A stretch of 64,000 bases of DNA, taken from NCBI GenBank assembly GCA_036502005.1, contig DASXZH010000078.1, positions 62,001 to 126,000 of the forward strand. The letters run 5' to 3'. The notes under the pieces are model-generated. The model was not told where the DNA came from. It did no database searches and was given only the letters and a program-made list of their open reading frames with translations. The stretch comes from DASXZH01 sp036502005. GTDB taxonomy: Bacteria; Armatimonadota; Fimbriimonadia; Fimbriimonadales; Fimbriimonadaceae. This document shows positions 1 through 9,200 of this stretch, in pieces (position 1 is the first letter of the stretch; each line of letters opens with the position of its first letter). The position numbers and the translations under genes are program-made.

Positions 1-361
1 CCTAAAGCCGGACCGAATCCTAGTCGTAGCCGACGATTTAGACCTTGAAACCGGCCGAGTTAAGATGAAGCTGAAGGGAAGTGCCGGCGGGCACAACGGC
101 CACAAGTCTCTTATTGGCGCGATTGGGATGGAGTATCCCAGAATCAAAATCGGCATTGGCCACGTTAACCGGAACCACACCATTGACCACGTTCTAAGCT
201 CTTTCGATCGAGACGAGCGCCCGCTCATCGATGAAGCGGTGCAACTGGCTGCAGAAGCATGCGAACTGGCTTGTACGCAGGGAATAAACGCGGCACTAAA
301 TAGGATCGCCCTGTCCAACAAGAACAGGGGCGAAACGGTGGAAGAAGAAGACCCTACCTAA
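1..361 (+). CDS. pth: Peptidyl-tRNA hydrolase, C-terminal part (5' end outside window)
   Basis: This enzyme recycles peptidyl-tRNA by cleaving the ester bond between peptide and tRNA in the cytoplasm. The reading frame is open from base 2, so the gene starts upstream. Visible Pth signatures are VVADDLDLETG, which holds the conserved Asp-Asp-Leu-Asp stretch, and KGSAGGHNGHKS, with the substrate-binding Asn in GGHNG. The catalytic His near the N-terminus lies outside the window. The tail ETVEEEDPT is acidic and variable, as is usual. The next gene is convergent, and its stop overlaps this end by a few bases. Confidence 0.93.
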   Translation, partial: LKPDRILVVADDLDLETGRVKMKLKGSAGGHNGHKSLIGAIGMEYPRIKIGIGHVNRNHTIDHVLSSFDRDERPLIDEAVQLAAEACELACTQGINAALNRIALSNKNRGETVEEEDPT

Positions 362-791
362 GAAGGAGCGGCTCGCCGCGTTCTACATAGGTGTGCTGAG
401 TGTTGAGCATGTGAAGGGGCATTTCAGAACGGCCCCAAACCGATTCTTCGGCATCCATAAAGGTGTTGTAGACAATGCTGCCATCCTTGCTCTTTTTCCA
501 GCCAGGCGTTCCGTGGCCGGTATAAAGCACCACGTAAAGGCCAGGAGACACATAAACGTCGTCACAAAAAGCGTGGCCTACGTTGCACAGGCCAGCTCCT
601 TCAAATGCGCTCTGGCTCAGCAACGCATGGCCCTTCAAATTGACTCGCATCGAGCCCTGATTCTGGAGTAATACAAACTCCCTTTCTGGTCGATCTTCCT
701 TGTGAACTCCTACTATGCGAAGCAATGCTCCTACCTCCGTCCCTCGTGTTTTAAGGGACGTAACCGAGCGCAATTTTGCATCCCGGAACAT
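354..791 (-). CDS. Uncharacterised protein, possibly lamin-tail-like fold
   Basis: The frame is open from 854, but that start lies inside the upstream gene. An ATG at 791, 25 bases after the upstream stop, gives a 145-residue protein starting MFRDAKLRS and is preferred. The centre reads as alternating short strands (EREFVLLQNQG, MRVNLKGHALLS, VYVSPGLYVVLYTG), and the end is HTYVERGEPLLLR. The pattern of a strand ending FVLLQNQG, then VNLKGH, then PGLYVVLYTG, resembles the lamin-tail-domain class of extracellular beta sandwiches. That is a weak, pattern-level match. No signal peptide is visible. It is probably co-transcribed with the gene at 817-1386. Confidence 0.6.
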   Translation of the reverse strand: MFRDAKLRSVTSLKTRGTEVGALLRIVGVHKEDRPEREFVLLQNQGSMRVNLKGHALLSQSAFEGAGLCNVGHAFCDDVYVSPGLYVVLYTGHGTPGWKKSKDGSIVYNTFMDAEESVWGRSEMPLHMLNTQHTYVERGEPLLLR

Positions 792-816
792 GGGTTGTAC
801 CCGAAGAAATGGAAGA

Positions 817-1386
817 TTATTCGCCCAACAGAGCAATTTCCGAAACTTCTTCAAGACCCGATCTGCGGCGCTCGAAGAAGTGCATGGAGTACCGTACAGA
901 TTCTTCTGCCGCGCTGCGAAACACCTTTAAAGTTCGTGGCCTGGCCAGCAGCCACGAGTCTGCCGTGATGTCCGTGCGATGGTCTCGGTTAAAGATCTCA
1001 GAGGCAATTTCCAGCACCCTTTGCAAAGGCAAAAACTGCTTGCGAAGCGCGAGACTCACCCGCAAAGGAGACCCCGCCAGCCGACCGACAACGGCCGGGT
1101 CGATCGTTTCAAATCCTTGTGGCAAACGGTAGGCGATTTCCTGCCGATAGTGGTCGGTGACCATCACTGGCCAGTATTGGAAAAGCTGCTTGAGTTCCCG
1201 CTCTTCGGGTGACTCGGCGGTTTCTAAAGCGTAAAAGGCGGCAGCGGCGGCAATGAGGCCGTATCGAAGGCCCAAGGTGCACGAATAGGCCATGGGCTTG
1301 AGGGGATATCGGTTTGGAAGGCGAAACTGAACGCATCGCAAACCTTGCGATAAAGCTGATTCTGCTCGCTCCTGGATGGGCTTCAT
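817..1386 (-). CDS. Hypothetical protein, 189 aa
   Basis: I do not recognise this family. The protein has a hydrophobic alanine-rich stretch (YGLIAAAAAFYALE, about residues 43-56), then a mixed charged alpha-helical region (ESPEERELKQLFQYW, LALRKQFLPLQRVLEIASEIF). It has no signal peptide and no metal-binding motif. Codon use and length suggest a real gene. It is followed on the same strand by the gene ending at 354 and preceded by a possible 55-residue gene at 1476-1643, so the three may form an operon. Confidence 0.6.
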   Translation of the reverse strand: MKPIQERAESALSQGLRCVQFRLPNRYPLKPMAYSCTLGLRYGLIAAAAAFYALETAESPEERELKQLFQYWPVMVTDHYRQEIAYRLPQGFETIDPAVVGRLAGSPLRVSLALRKQFLPLQRVLEIASEIFNRDHRTDITADSWLLARPRTLKVFRSAAEESVRYSMHFFERRRSGLEEVSEIALLGE

Positions 1387-1475
1387 TGATTCACCGAGAG
1401 CACGGTCCGAGTCATCCGAATTCTACCGGCAATTCTGCGACGACGTGGGAAGGATGCAAGTTCAAACACGAGACA

Positions 1476-1643
1476 CTAATCTGATTTCTTTGAAATCGTC
1501 TTCGCTTCTTTTAGGCGCTTCAAATCTGCTTCGTCAACTTCTTCCGGCGAGTGCGTGTCATGCACGTTCGGCTCGTGGTTATCATCCGAAGCGGGTCTGT
1601 TGCTGCCATACAAGTTTTTGGGAAGTTTCGATTCTTCGTCCAC
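1476..1643 (-). CDS. Possible small acidic/charged protein, 55 aa (GTG start)
   Basis: This short frame was found by reading the minus strand of the gap between the genes at 1386 and 1758. It starts at GTG 1643 just after an in-frame TAA and runs to TAG at 1476. The composition is hydrophilic and looks coding, for example SPEEVDEADLKRLKEAK near the C-terminus. There is no Shine-Dalgarno sequence. Instead TATAAC sits five bases before the GTG (1649-1654, minus strand), the same arrangement as the leaderless-type starts elsewhere in the window. The family is unknown, and chance cannot be excluded at this length. Confidence 0.42.
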   Translation of the reverse strand: MDEESKLPKNLYGSNRPASDDNHEPNVHDTHSPEEVDEADLKRLKEAKTISKKSD

Positions 1644-1743
1644 ATTTAGTTATACGGCAATTTGTGCCCGCCGTGCGTGTTTCATGCAAGGGATTTTGCG
1701 TGTGTTAATTTTGAATCTGGAGCAACGTGCGTCCCCTTTGCCG

Positions 1744-1749
1744 TATAAT
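1744..1749 (+). promoter_or_regulatory. -10 box TATAAT of the cyclophilin gene
   Basis: A perfect TATAAT lies 8 bases before the ATG at 1758, so transcription should begin within a base or two of the start codon. No convincing -35 box is seen at normal spacing. Confidence 0.6.
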
Positions 1750-1757
1750 TCGGAGTT

Positions 1758-2519
1758 ATGCGCTTCGCCATTCTTTCTCTATCTTTCTTTGCTCTTGCCT
1801 TGGCCACCGCCGGTTGCAGCAGCAGCCAGGACGCTACCTCGACCGGAGCTCAAACTTCCGCTACTTCGACCCCTGCTACTACCGCAGCATCCACCGATAC
1901 CGCGACACCGCCTGAAACTAAAACCATGCCAGACACTTCCAAGCCCGCATCGTCATCTGCCTCCCAAGGAACGACCAACGACAACGTGGCAGCCATGCCG
2001 AAGGATGGGGATGAGGTTGCCGTCATCAACACGAATCAAGGTGAGATGATTGTTAAGTTCTTTCCGGACATCGCCCCGAAAACGGTTGAGAACTTCAAGA
2101 AGTTGGCCAGTTCCAAGTTCTACGATGGAACAAAGTTCCACCGCGTAATTGCAAACTTCATGATCCAGGGCGGCGATCCGAAGTCAAAGGATGAGAGCAA
2201 GAGAGCCGAATGGGGAACAGGCGGTCCAGACTGGAAAGTTCCGGCCGAGTTTAGCGACATCAGCCACGTTCGTGGAATCGTCAGCATGGCTCGTTCATCA
2301 GATCCAAATAGCGCGGGAAGCCAGTTCTTTATCGTTGTTGCTCCTTCCACCTTCTTGGATCACCAATACACGGCCTTCGGCTATGTTGTAAAGGGAATGG
2401 ACGTTGCCGACAAGATCGTTGCCCTTCCGAATGACGGACCCCCAAGCAACGGCCCCTCCGCCGGCCACGAGGCTGTCATGAAGACCGTCAAGATTGAGAA
2501 ATGGCCGGTTAAGAGCTAG
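1758..2519 (+). CDS. Peptidyl-prolyl cis-trans isomerase, cyclophilin type, lipoprotein
   Basis: This is a cyclophilin that isomerises X-Pro bonds, here exported and lipid-anchored. Residues 1-20 form a lipoprotein signal (MRFAILSLSFFALALATAGC, lipobox ATAGC). A Ser/Thr/Ala/Pro-rich linker to about residue 85 follows. The cyclophilin domain then shows GEMIVKFFPDIAPKTVENF, FYDGTKFHRVIANFMIQGGD (the FHRVIxxFMIQGGD signature) and MARSSDPNSAGSQFFI. The active-site Arg, Phe and Gln are therefore present. The linker should let the domain extend from the membrane. The start is fixed by the signal peptide and the TATAAT just upstream. Confidence 0.93.
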   Translation: MRFAILSLSFFALALATAGCSSSQDATSTGAQTSATSTPATTAASTDTATPPETKTMPDTSKPASSSASQGTTNDNVAAMPKDGDEVAVINTNQGEMIVKFFPDIAPKTVENFKKLASSKFYDGTKFHRVIANFMIQGGDPKSKDESKRAEWGTGGPDWKVPAEFSDISHVRGIVSMARSSDPNSAGSQFFIVVAPSTFLDHQYTAFGYVVKGMDVADKIVALPNDGPPSNGPSAGHEAVMKTVKIEKWPVKS

Positions 2520-2529
2520 GAGTGGCTTT

Positions 2530-2690
2530 TGGCATTCGGCCTTAGGCGTTCGGCCTTTGGCCTCAGGTAAATCCAGAGTTAGGACTGACTCCAGCGCTTA
2601 CTGTTTGCCGGTCCAAAATCAGATTTGGTGGTTCTCCGCCCCCCGAACGCCTAAGGCCGAACGCCTAAGGCCGAACGCCGAGGGCCTTAA
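2530..2690. repeat. Inverted pair of simple-word repeats between convergent genes
   Basis: The left arm, about 2530-2566, is built from the word TTCGGCCTTAGGCG. The right arm, about 2641-2690, is its complement in tandem (CGAACGCCTAAGGC, two full copies plus a degenerate one). The spacer is about 75 bases. The RNA could fold into a long imperfect hairpin. The stop codon of the minus-strand gene lies in the right arm, and the plus-strand stop is 10 bases left of the left arm. The position suggests a bidirectional terminator. Confidence 0.7.
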
Positions 2691-2995
2691 GGATTGACCT
2701 TCAGCATCAACTGGCCTTCTTTAACTTCTTGCTTTACAATCGACTGACGCCCGTCGCAGTCGAAGGTGAAGCTGTTCATCCCTGGCTTCACGGAGACCAT
2801 ATCCGCGCCGGTAGAAAGTCCCGCCGCCATCGGCGAAGGGTCGAGCAAATAGCAGTTGTCCGGATGCTGCACGATGACGGTCACCTTCGCTGGGCCGTCC
2901 GGTTTGCAGCTAAAGGTTCCGACTGTGCAGACGATGCTTGCCACCAGGCTGCACATTATGGACATGACGATGCGCTTGCTCATGGCTTTTGCCAT
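2687..2995 (-). CDS. Small secreted or lipid-anchored protein, 102 aa
   Basis: The N-terminus has a basic start followed by a hydrophobic run (IVMSIMCSLVASIVCTVGTFSC), an export signal ending in a weak lipobox TFSC. The mature part is about 70 residues with likely beta structure (KVTVIVQHPDNCYLLD, MVSVKPGMNSFTFDCDG) and two further cysteines that could pair outside the cytoplasm. The family is not recognised. It may start a few codons later at the second Met. Its stop codon is provided by the flanking repeat. Confidence 0.6.
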   Translation of the reverse strand: MAKAMSKRIVMSIMCSLVASIVCTVGTFSCKPDGPAKVTVIVQHPDNCYLLDPSPMAAGLSTGADMVSVKPGMNSFTFDCDGRQSIVKQEVKEGQLMLKVNP

Positions 2996-3028
2996 GATTA
3001 TCGGCGTGTAAAGCGCGAAAGACGAGGC

Positions 3029-3733
3029 CTAGACTGGAGTATTCGAATCCGAACTCTGAGGTTTTGCCTGCGGTGACCTTTCTACAGCTTTGATGAGGTT
3101 ATCCACCATGTCCTTGAACACGGCGCTAAGCTTCTTCCCAGTTCCTGTCATTCTCGCCATAAAGGGACGTGGCCCGGCAAGCACCTGGCACTGAATGATG
3201 TTCGTTCCGCCGTTTAGCAAAGGCTCAAAAAACCAGATATAGCAGCTTCGGGTCGCCAAAGGATAGGCGTTAAAAATCTTCGTACCTTTATCGATCTTGA
3301 ACCAAACCACGCTCAGGTTTTTGTCAACCTCTCGCACCGTCTCTTTGGAAACTATTTTGCCAAGTGTCCCGCCGTAGTTGTAGGTCAATTCGATCTTAAC
3401 ACCCGGTTCCCACTCGTGATTGTCTTTGTCTGCCCATCTCGCGGTGGTAACAAACGGCTTCTGCCATTGGGGCCACTTCTCGATCTCGCTCCAAACCTGA
3501 AAAACCACTTCCGGGCTGGCGGAGGTTTCCGCGCTCGCATAAAGAATCAAGGTGGACTTTGTTTTTTGGTACATCCCAAGGCGGCTGAGAGCGCCTTTAA
3601 CCACGGGAGTCTGCTCAACCCGAAACTTTTCGACGACCGGCTTCTTCGCCTTCTTTTCTTTAGGAGGCTTTTCTTTAAGGGCCTTGACTGGCTTCGGCTC
3701 CTTCACCTTCTGTTCTTTAGGCTCTTTTGGCAT
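3029..3733 (-). CDS. SRPBCC (START-like) superfamily protein with Lys/Pro/Glu-rich N-terminus
   Basis: Residues 1 to about 38 are a low-complexity tail of PKEPKE, VKEPKP and PPKEKK words. From about residue 60 the sequence fits a polyketide-cyclase/SRPBCC domain: ASAETSASPEVVFQVWSEIEKWPQWQ is the typical first strand, helix and W-P-x-W segment, followed by WEPGVKIELTYNY and a C-terminal long helix (KKLSAVFKDMVDNLIKAVE). Such domains bind hydrophobic ligands, and the substrate cannot be read from sequence. No export signal is seen, so it is probably cytoplasmic. TATACT lies 8 bases before the ATG. Confidence 0.75.
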   Translation of the reverse strand: MPKEPKEQKVKEPKPVKALKEKPPKEKKAKKPVVEKFRVEQTPVVKGALSRLGMYQKTKSTLILYASAETSASPEVVFQVWSEIEKWPQWQKPFVTTARWADKDNHEWEPGVKIELTYNYGGTLGKIVSKETVREVDKNLSVVWFKIDKGTKIFNAYPLATRSCYIWFFEPLLNGGTNIIQCQVLAGPRPFMARMTGTGKKLSAVFKDMVDNLIKAVERSPQAKPQSSDSNTPV

Positions 3734-3741
3734 TGACCTAC

Positions 3742-3747
3742 AGTATA
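3742..3747 (-). promoter_or_regulatory. -10 box TATACT of the SRPBCC gene
   Basis: Read on the minus strand, TATACT is followed by eight bases (GTAGGTCA) and then the ATG at 3733. This predicts a leaderless or nearly leaderless mRNA. Confidence 0.5.
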
Positions 3748-3774
3748 AGGCATAAAACGTGCCGATAAATCAAC

Positions 3775-4158
3775 CTAATCTGGTTCATTCTTTGTCGGCT
3801 CCGCGGGTTCCTCCCATTCGCTAAGCCAACTTTCGGCGCGCTCCTTAAATACGACGTCGTCGTCTTTCTTCCCAACTTCCATTCCGCCCCAAAAACCGGA
3901 CCCTATGGCCTGGGTATGGGTGATCCAAACGCCAAAGACAATTGCCGATTTCCAGATCGGGTCCACCGGCAAGAATAGGCACGCAGCAGATAGAATCGCT
4001 GATCCTATTGCGATCAGAACGAACGTAAAAATCGGGCGTGTTCGGTAGCGCTGCGCAATCGCTCTTCCGAGCCTGTAAAGGCCGTAGCAATATGCGTACA
4101 GCCAGAACGTTCCCATAAGGAACGCGATTGGGAGTACCAGATACAGACCGTTGTCCAT
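3775..4158 (-). CDS. Small integral membrane protein, 127 aa
   Basis: Three hydrophobic segments are visible: LVLPIAFLMGTFWLYAYCYGLY (about residues 7-28), IFTFVLIAIGSAILSAACLFL (about 43-63) and a weaker SAIVFGVWITHTQAIGSGFWG (about 71-91). The C-terminus is acidic and hydrophilic (KDDDVVFKERAESWLSEWEE). The family is unknown. The gene lies 41 bases upstream of the SRPBCC start on the same strand, so the two may be co-transcribed, but that gene also has its own -10 box. Confidence 0.6.
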   Translation of the reverse strand: MDNGLYLVLPIAFLMGTFWLYAYCYGLYRLGRAIAQRYRTRPIFTFVLIAIGSAILSAACLFLPVDPIWKSAIVFGVWITHTQAIGSGFWGGMEVGKKDDDVVFKERAESWLSEWEEPAEPTKNEPD

Positions 4159-4255
4159 TTTTCCCCGGCTTGCACCCTCGGGCTTTTAGGTGTAGTGCTA
4201 ATTGCTACTACTACCTGCGGGCGCTGGAAATAGCGGTTTTTACTGAGAAAAAAGA

Positions 4256-4289
4256 AAATGGACGGCTTCTTTTCAGAAGTCGCCCATTT
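4256..4289. terminator. Stem-loop, 15-bp arms with a TTTC loop
   Basis: AAATGGACGGCTTCT (4256-4270) pairs with AGAAGTCGCCCATTT (4275-4289) with two mismatches. There is no long T tract. The role is unclear because it sits between divergent genes. Confidence 0.4.
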
Positions 4290-4526
4290 CTTCAGAGGGA
4301 GGTCTCAATCGTACGCTTTCATTAAAAGTCAACGCGATTGGGGTTAAGGTTTGTTCCGATAAGTTTGGGTTCTCAGCAAACTCACAGCTAGGGAAGTCGA
4401 AAGTCGAAGGTCGAATGATGGAGGGTTGCAGCCTCTTTAGAGTGCTCGAGCTTGATCGAGATCTTCCCAGGCGGCTTGACGCCGCATAGGATTCTCGATT
4501 TCGGCAAGCGAACCGAGACTAATACG

Positions 4527-4580
4527 ACCTCTCCCCCAACCCCCTCTCCTCCCACGGAGCAGGTGAGGGGGCTTTCCGGA
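4527..4580. repeat. Dispersed intergenic repeat, copy A
   Basis: ACCTCTCCCCCAACCCC followed by CTCTCCTCC and, after a short spacer, GAGGGGGCTTTCCGGA. The same two blocks recur at 9648-9780 with a longer spacer. The blocks CCCCCTC and GAGGGGG can pair. Confidence 0.65.
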
Positions 4581-4789
4581 CTATCCCCTATCCGCTACAA
4601 AATCGAAAATCAAAAAGCGAGATTCGAAATCCCCCCAGCGGCTAACTCCGCGCCAACGCTAAGGCGGGAAAACCTGCTCCGTTACCCAATATGTTAAGAA
4701 AGGCGCATGCATCAACTATTTAACGCGCAAAAACGCAACAAATCTTTACGCCTATCGATACTCATAAATGGAGAGAAAAAGAGGAAACA

Positions 4790-5941
4790 ATGAAACGTGC
4801 CTTAAACATCATCACATCCATCTCAGCGACCATGATCCTTGCCTGCATTGTTGGTGCACAAAACAACCCACCAACCTGGAGCCCTTCCATCGACTATAAG
4901 GCCGGCGATACGGTCAACTATCTCGGAATCACATTTCAATGCACAATCAATGAAACAACAACCCGTTATAACCCGCACCAACCGAGCGGCTGGAGCATTT
5001 ACTACGTGCCAAGCGGGAACGTTCCAATTCCGGTCGGGCCGGGCACGGCTTGCCCCCACCTGATCAACGCATGGAACTACATAAAATCAGCTCGCCTGGC
5101 TGCAGGAGCAACCATCACTCTCGAACTGCAGCACGGATTTAACGACAGCTTTTCATCAAGCTTCTCGTTGGATCACCCGTTTGGGTCGCAGATAAGCATC
5201 ACAGGAGATAACTCGGGCCAGATCGCTTCATTTACGTCTCAATCTCCGGGATTCACCCTGGATAGTGGCCATTCGTTCGGCGGACTTGGGGGCCTTAGTA
5301 TCCAGGGTCCGACCACGGGTTCTGGCGGCACTCCAGCGATTTTGGTGTCTCAACGGTCATTTCTCAAAGGCCTGTCTAATGTCAGCTTCTCCAATTTCGA
5401 CGTGGGAATTTCGGCGGACTCTTCTCAGATCGACAATGTATCGGAAATAAGCATAAAGCAGTTTGTGACAGGAGGTGTTGCCTCAAACGGAAACGGTGCA
5501 CGTATTAACATTGTGGCGCCGATCAAAGTTGATGGCGCAGATACCGTCAGCGGAACTCCGCCGCAATACGCTTTTCTTGCTCTAAACGGCGGAGCAATTG
5601 ACTGCCCGAAATGCATTGGAAATGACTGCTACTACTGTTTTGACGCCGAGGAAACTGGGACGATTCACTGTCAGAACTCCTCCTCGACATCTCCAGCAAC
5701 AACACTATACGGGGCTAACTATTGGGCTAGCGATAAAGGATTCATCTACGCCGTGAGCTCTTCCTCCACTGGGTCTCAATCCGGATATGCCTGTAGATAC
5801 GATAGCTGTATCGACGCTACAAGCTGTTCGGCCGTTGGGTACAAGACATACGGCTACTTTCCTTATTACACATCGACAATTATGGCTTTTGGTAGTTCGG
5901 GGTATCCGTTTAACGGGCAGGATTCCAGCGTTTGGCAGTAA
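4790..5941 (+). CDS. Secreted protein: chitin-binding-type module plus beta-helix-like domain
   Basis: The signal peptide is residues 1 to about 23 (ending ACIVGAQ). Residues about 27-70 resemble a CBM5/12 carbohydrate-binding module: PTWSPSIDYKAGDTVNYLGITFQC follows the usual order of aromatic, Y-x-x-G-D-x-V and Y/F-x-C. The middle (about 85-290) is rich in Gly/Ser/Asn with short repeating strands (GLGGLSIQG, LSNVSFSNFDVGISADSS), which fits a right-handed beta-helix. The C-terminus is cysteine-rich (CPKCIGNDCYYC near residue 273, then more Cys), probably disulfides. AGAGGAAACA before the ATG is a good ribosome binding site. A polysaccharide-binding surface or released role is inferred. Confidence 0.72.
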   Translation: MKRALNIITSISATMILACIVGAQNNPPTWSPSIDYKAGDTVNYLGITFQCTINETTTRYNPHQPSGWSIYYVPSGNVPIPVGPGTACPHLINAWNYIKSARLAAGATITLELQHGFNDSFSSSFSLDHPFGSQISITGDNSGQIASFTSQSPGFTLDSGHSFGGLGGLSIQGPTTGSGGTPAILVSQRSFLKGLSNVSFSNFDVGISADSSQIDNVSEISIKQFVTGGVASNGNGARINIVAPIKVDGADTVSGTPPQYAFLALNGGAIDCPKCIGNDCYYCFDAEETGTIHCQNSSSTSPATTLYGANYWASDKGFIYAVSSSSTGSQSGYACRYDSCIDATSCSAVGYKTYGYFPYYTSTIMAFGSSGYPFNGQDSSVWQ

Positions 5942-6042
5942 TTCGCTGTTCGCAGTATGCTCGGTGTTGCAGGCCCGCATGGCTGCTTCGCCCGCAGAGG
6001 GGGGTAGGTGGCAGTTCGGCTAACACCCTCCGATCCTTTTCC

Positions 6043-6082
6043 GGCGCGAGTTTGCAAACCTCCGGGTCTGCAAACTCGCGCC
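6043..6082. terminator. Perfect 14-bp inverted repeat after the secreted-protein gene
   Basis: GGCGCGAGTTTGCA (6043-6056) and its exact complement (6069-6082) flank a 12-base loop, about 100 bases past the stop at 5941. It lacks a T tract. Nothing else is supported in the 303-base gap 5942-6244. Confidence 0.5.
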
Positions 6083-6244
6083 TAGATCCGGTATTCCCTA
6101 ATAATCCCGAGTTGCACCACTTGCCAGGCGGTTAATTGAGCAAACTCGGCCTAAACAAAAACCAAACGTGCGCCTACTTCCGTCGAGTCTTCTGCCTACC
6201 ATGCGGTAGCCTACACCAGTGCATGCAGATGTGAGAGGGCGTAG

Positions 6245-9200
6245 TTGACTGAGCTGATTTGGGATGGGAAGTACAAGGACGGGAAGAAGGTTGCGCCCCT
6301 ACGCGTGGCGCTTCCGTTCCAAACCGTCGAAACCGTCAACGAGTCGGCCCAAGACCGACAACACGCACTAGATTTATTCGGCCAGGGCGGCGAAACCGAG
6401 TGGCGAAATCGGCTGATTTGGGGTGATAAGAAATATGTTCTGCCCTCGTTGCTTCCGGAGTTTGCTGGCAAGGTCGATCTAATCTATATCGACCCGCCAT
6501 TCGATACCGGAGCGAACTTTTCCTTCACGGCCCTAGTCCCGGGGTCGACTGAGGAAATCAACAAGGAGCCAAGTGGCATTGAGCAGAAAGCATATCGGGA
6601 CACTTGGGGTAACGGACTTGACTCGTACCTGAAATGGTTCTACGAAACGCTGTTAATGCTAAGAGAGTTGCTTTCCGAGAAGGGCTCCATCTATGTGCAC
6701 CTCGACGACAATGTTTCCCACTATGCGAAGTGCGTCTTAGACGAGATATTTGGAACTGATCGATTTCTGAACGAGATCGTGTGGCCGCGAACCAACGCGC
6801 ACAACATGATCGGCAACTATTATGCAAGGGTGCACGACGTTATCTTGCTATATACCAAATCTCAGCAATACTTGTGGAACAGGCAACACGTAGATTTCGA
6901 AGAAAACCAACTTCGAGAATACAGGCCCGACCCGGACGGCCGCATGTTCACCGGACAAGATCTAACTGTAAGCTCAACTTCGAAGGGGCGGCAGTTTGAG
7001 TGGAGAGGCGCCCGCCCACCGGCTAATCGAGCATGGGCCTTCTCGGAAGAGGCGCTTGAGAAGCTTTTTTCCGAAGGGAAGATACTAACCAAGCCTGACG
7101 GCGTTCCACGACTTAGAGGACTGAAGGTTTACCTAGATGAACGACCTGGCAAAAAAGTGACGAGCATATGGCAGGACATCGGTCGAGTCGGAAACACCAG
7201 TGGCGAACGCCTAAACTATCCGACCCAAAAGCCAGAATCCCTCCTTGAAAGAATATTGATCGGAAGTCGCTACAAGGATCTCGTTGAGACCTACGCTCAA
7301 ACTTCCGAGCTGAAACTCCTCCAGCATGACGAGATGGCGCGCTACGCGCTGAAGATGGCAACCGGCTCTGGAAAGACCAAGGTGATGTCGCTAGCTATCG
7401 CCTGGCAATATTTCAACGCGGTTTGCGAAGGCAAATCTGAGTATGCCAAAACCTTCCTTGTCATTGCCCCAAACGTGATCGTATTCGAGCGCCTTCGCAC
7501 GGACTTTGCGAATGGTGCCGCTTTCAGAACTGATCCCGTAATTCCAGACTCGCTAAAGATCTATTGGGATATGGAGTTTTACATGAGGGGCGATGGTGAA
7601 CGCGCCCACTCCGAAGGCGCTCTTTACCTAACCAACATCCAGCAGATGCACGATCGCTCTCAACAGGACGATGACGAGCCAGACGTGATGACCGCAATGC
7701 TCGGGTCCAAACCGCCCTCTTCCAAGATCGAGGTGGATGACTTTAAGAAACGGGTGCTCGCCAGAAACGAACCTATCGCCGTAATAAATGACGAAGCCCA
7801 CCACACCCACGACGAAAAACTGAAATGGAACGAGATCATTCGCGGTCTCAACCAGGAAAGCGATAGCGGCCTAGCGGTTCAACTCGATTTCTCGGCTACG
7901 CCTAGACACAGTAAGGGTGCCCTCTTCTCGTGGACCATCTTCGACTACCCGCTAAAACAAGCGATCATCGATGGCATTGTTAAAAAGCCCGTGAAAGGAA
8001 TCACGAATAGGCTTGAGGAGCAAAAGAGCGATATTGCGAGCGTGCGATACCAACCGTTCTTAACGGCTGGCGTGAACCGATGGAAAGAGTATCACGACCA
8101 ACCGCGCCCGCTTAAGAAGCGGCCGATTCTGTTCGTCATGATGAACTCCACCACTGAGGCGGACGAGGTTGCCGACTACCTCCGAACGAAATATCCGCAG
8201 TACTTCGTCGGCGACCAGCTACTCATCATTCACACGGACAACACGGGCGAGGTGTCGAAGAAAGACTTGGAAGCAGCCCGTAAGACGGCGCGAGAAGTCG
8301 ACAAGGGCGACAGCAAAGTCAATGCGATTGTCAGCGTGCTCATGCTTCGGGAAGGCTGGGACGTTTCAAATGTCACCGTCGTCGTTGGCTTGCGCCCCTA
8401 TTCTTCCAAAGCAAACATTCTGCCTGAGCAGACCATTGGCCGCGGCCTGCGCCTCATGTTTCGCGACCTGACCAAGACCTACATAGAGCGCGTAGACGTG
8501 ATCGGAAACAAAGGCTTCATGGAGTTTGTAGCCCAGCTTGAAAAGGACGAAGTCTTTGAACTGGAGTCATTCGATCCGGAAAAAGACAAGCTCGAAATCG
8601 TCTCGATCATGCCCGATCTCGAGAAGCTGAACGTTGACATTTCGCTTCCCGAACTCAGTCCCATCCTTGAAAGAAAGAAGACGCTGGAAGAGGAAATCAG
8701 GGCGATGGAGTTAGAGGCGCCAGCCCGGCCACTTCCGATAAAGTTCACCGATCAGGAGATGACAACTTTCATCTATGAGGCGTTCGACGTGATCACTTCG
8801 GAGAAGATCATCGAGCGGGAGTATTTCATCCCAGACCCTCAAACGCCCGAGGAAGTCATCTCCTACTATGCGAAGAGAATCGCTCAAAACTTAAAGCTTC
8901 CTTCCCAATTCCACGTCCTCGCGCCGCGAGTGCGGGAGTTTTTGGAGACAAAAGCCTTTGGGCAGAAAGTGGACCTTAAAGAGCCAAGTTTGCTTCGTGC
9001 GATCTCCAGCAATGTCGCTCAGTTCACAACCCTGAATGCGTTTACGAAAGCGCTGCGGGCACTGGTTGTACAAGAGCTATCACCGCGACTGGTTTCCGAG
9101 GGTAAGAAGCTTTCAGTCACCCCGGCCTATCCATTTTCAAAAAAGACATTTGACTCCGAGAAGACTGTGTTTAATAAAGTCGCTCCAGACAACAATTTTG

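Larger units (their letters stand above)
4159..4789. other. Intergenic region with hairpin and repeat remnants
   Basis: No gene is supported here. The region separates divergent genes. It holds a 15-bp hairpin at 4256-4289, a short run of GTCGAA words near 4397-4415, the dispersed repeat at 4527-4580, and a simple-word stretch (AAAATCGAAAATCAAAAA) near 4599-4616 that matches the insertion inside carB. The last 60 bases should hold the promoter of the next gene. Confidence 0.6.
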
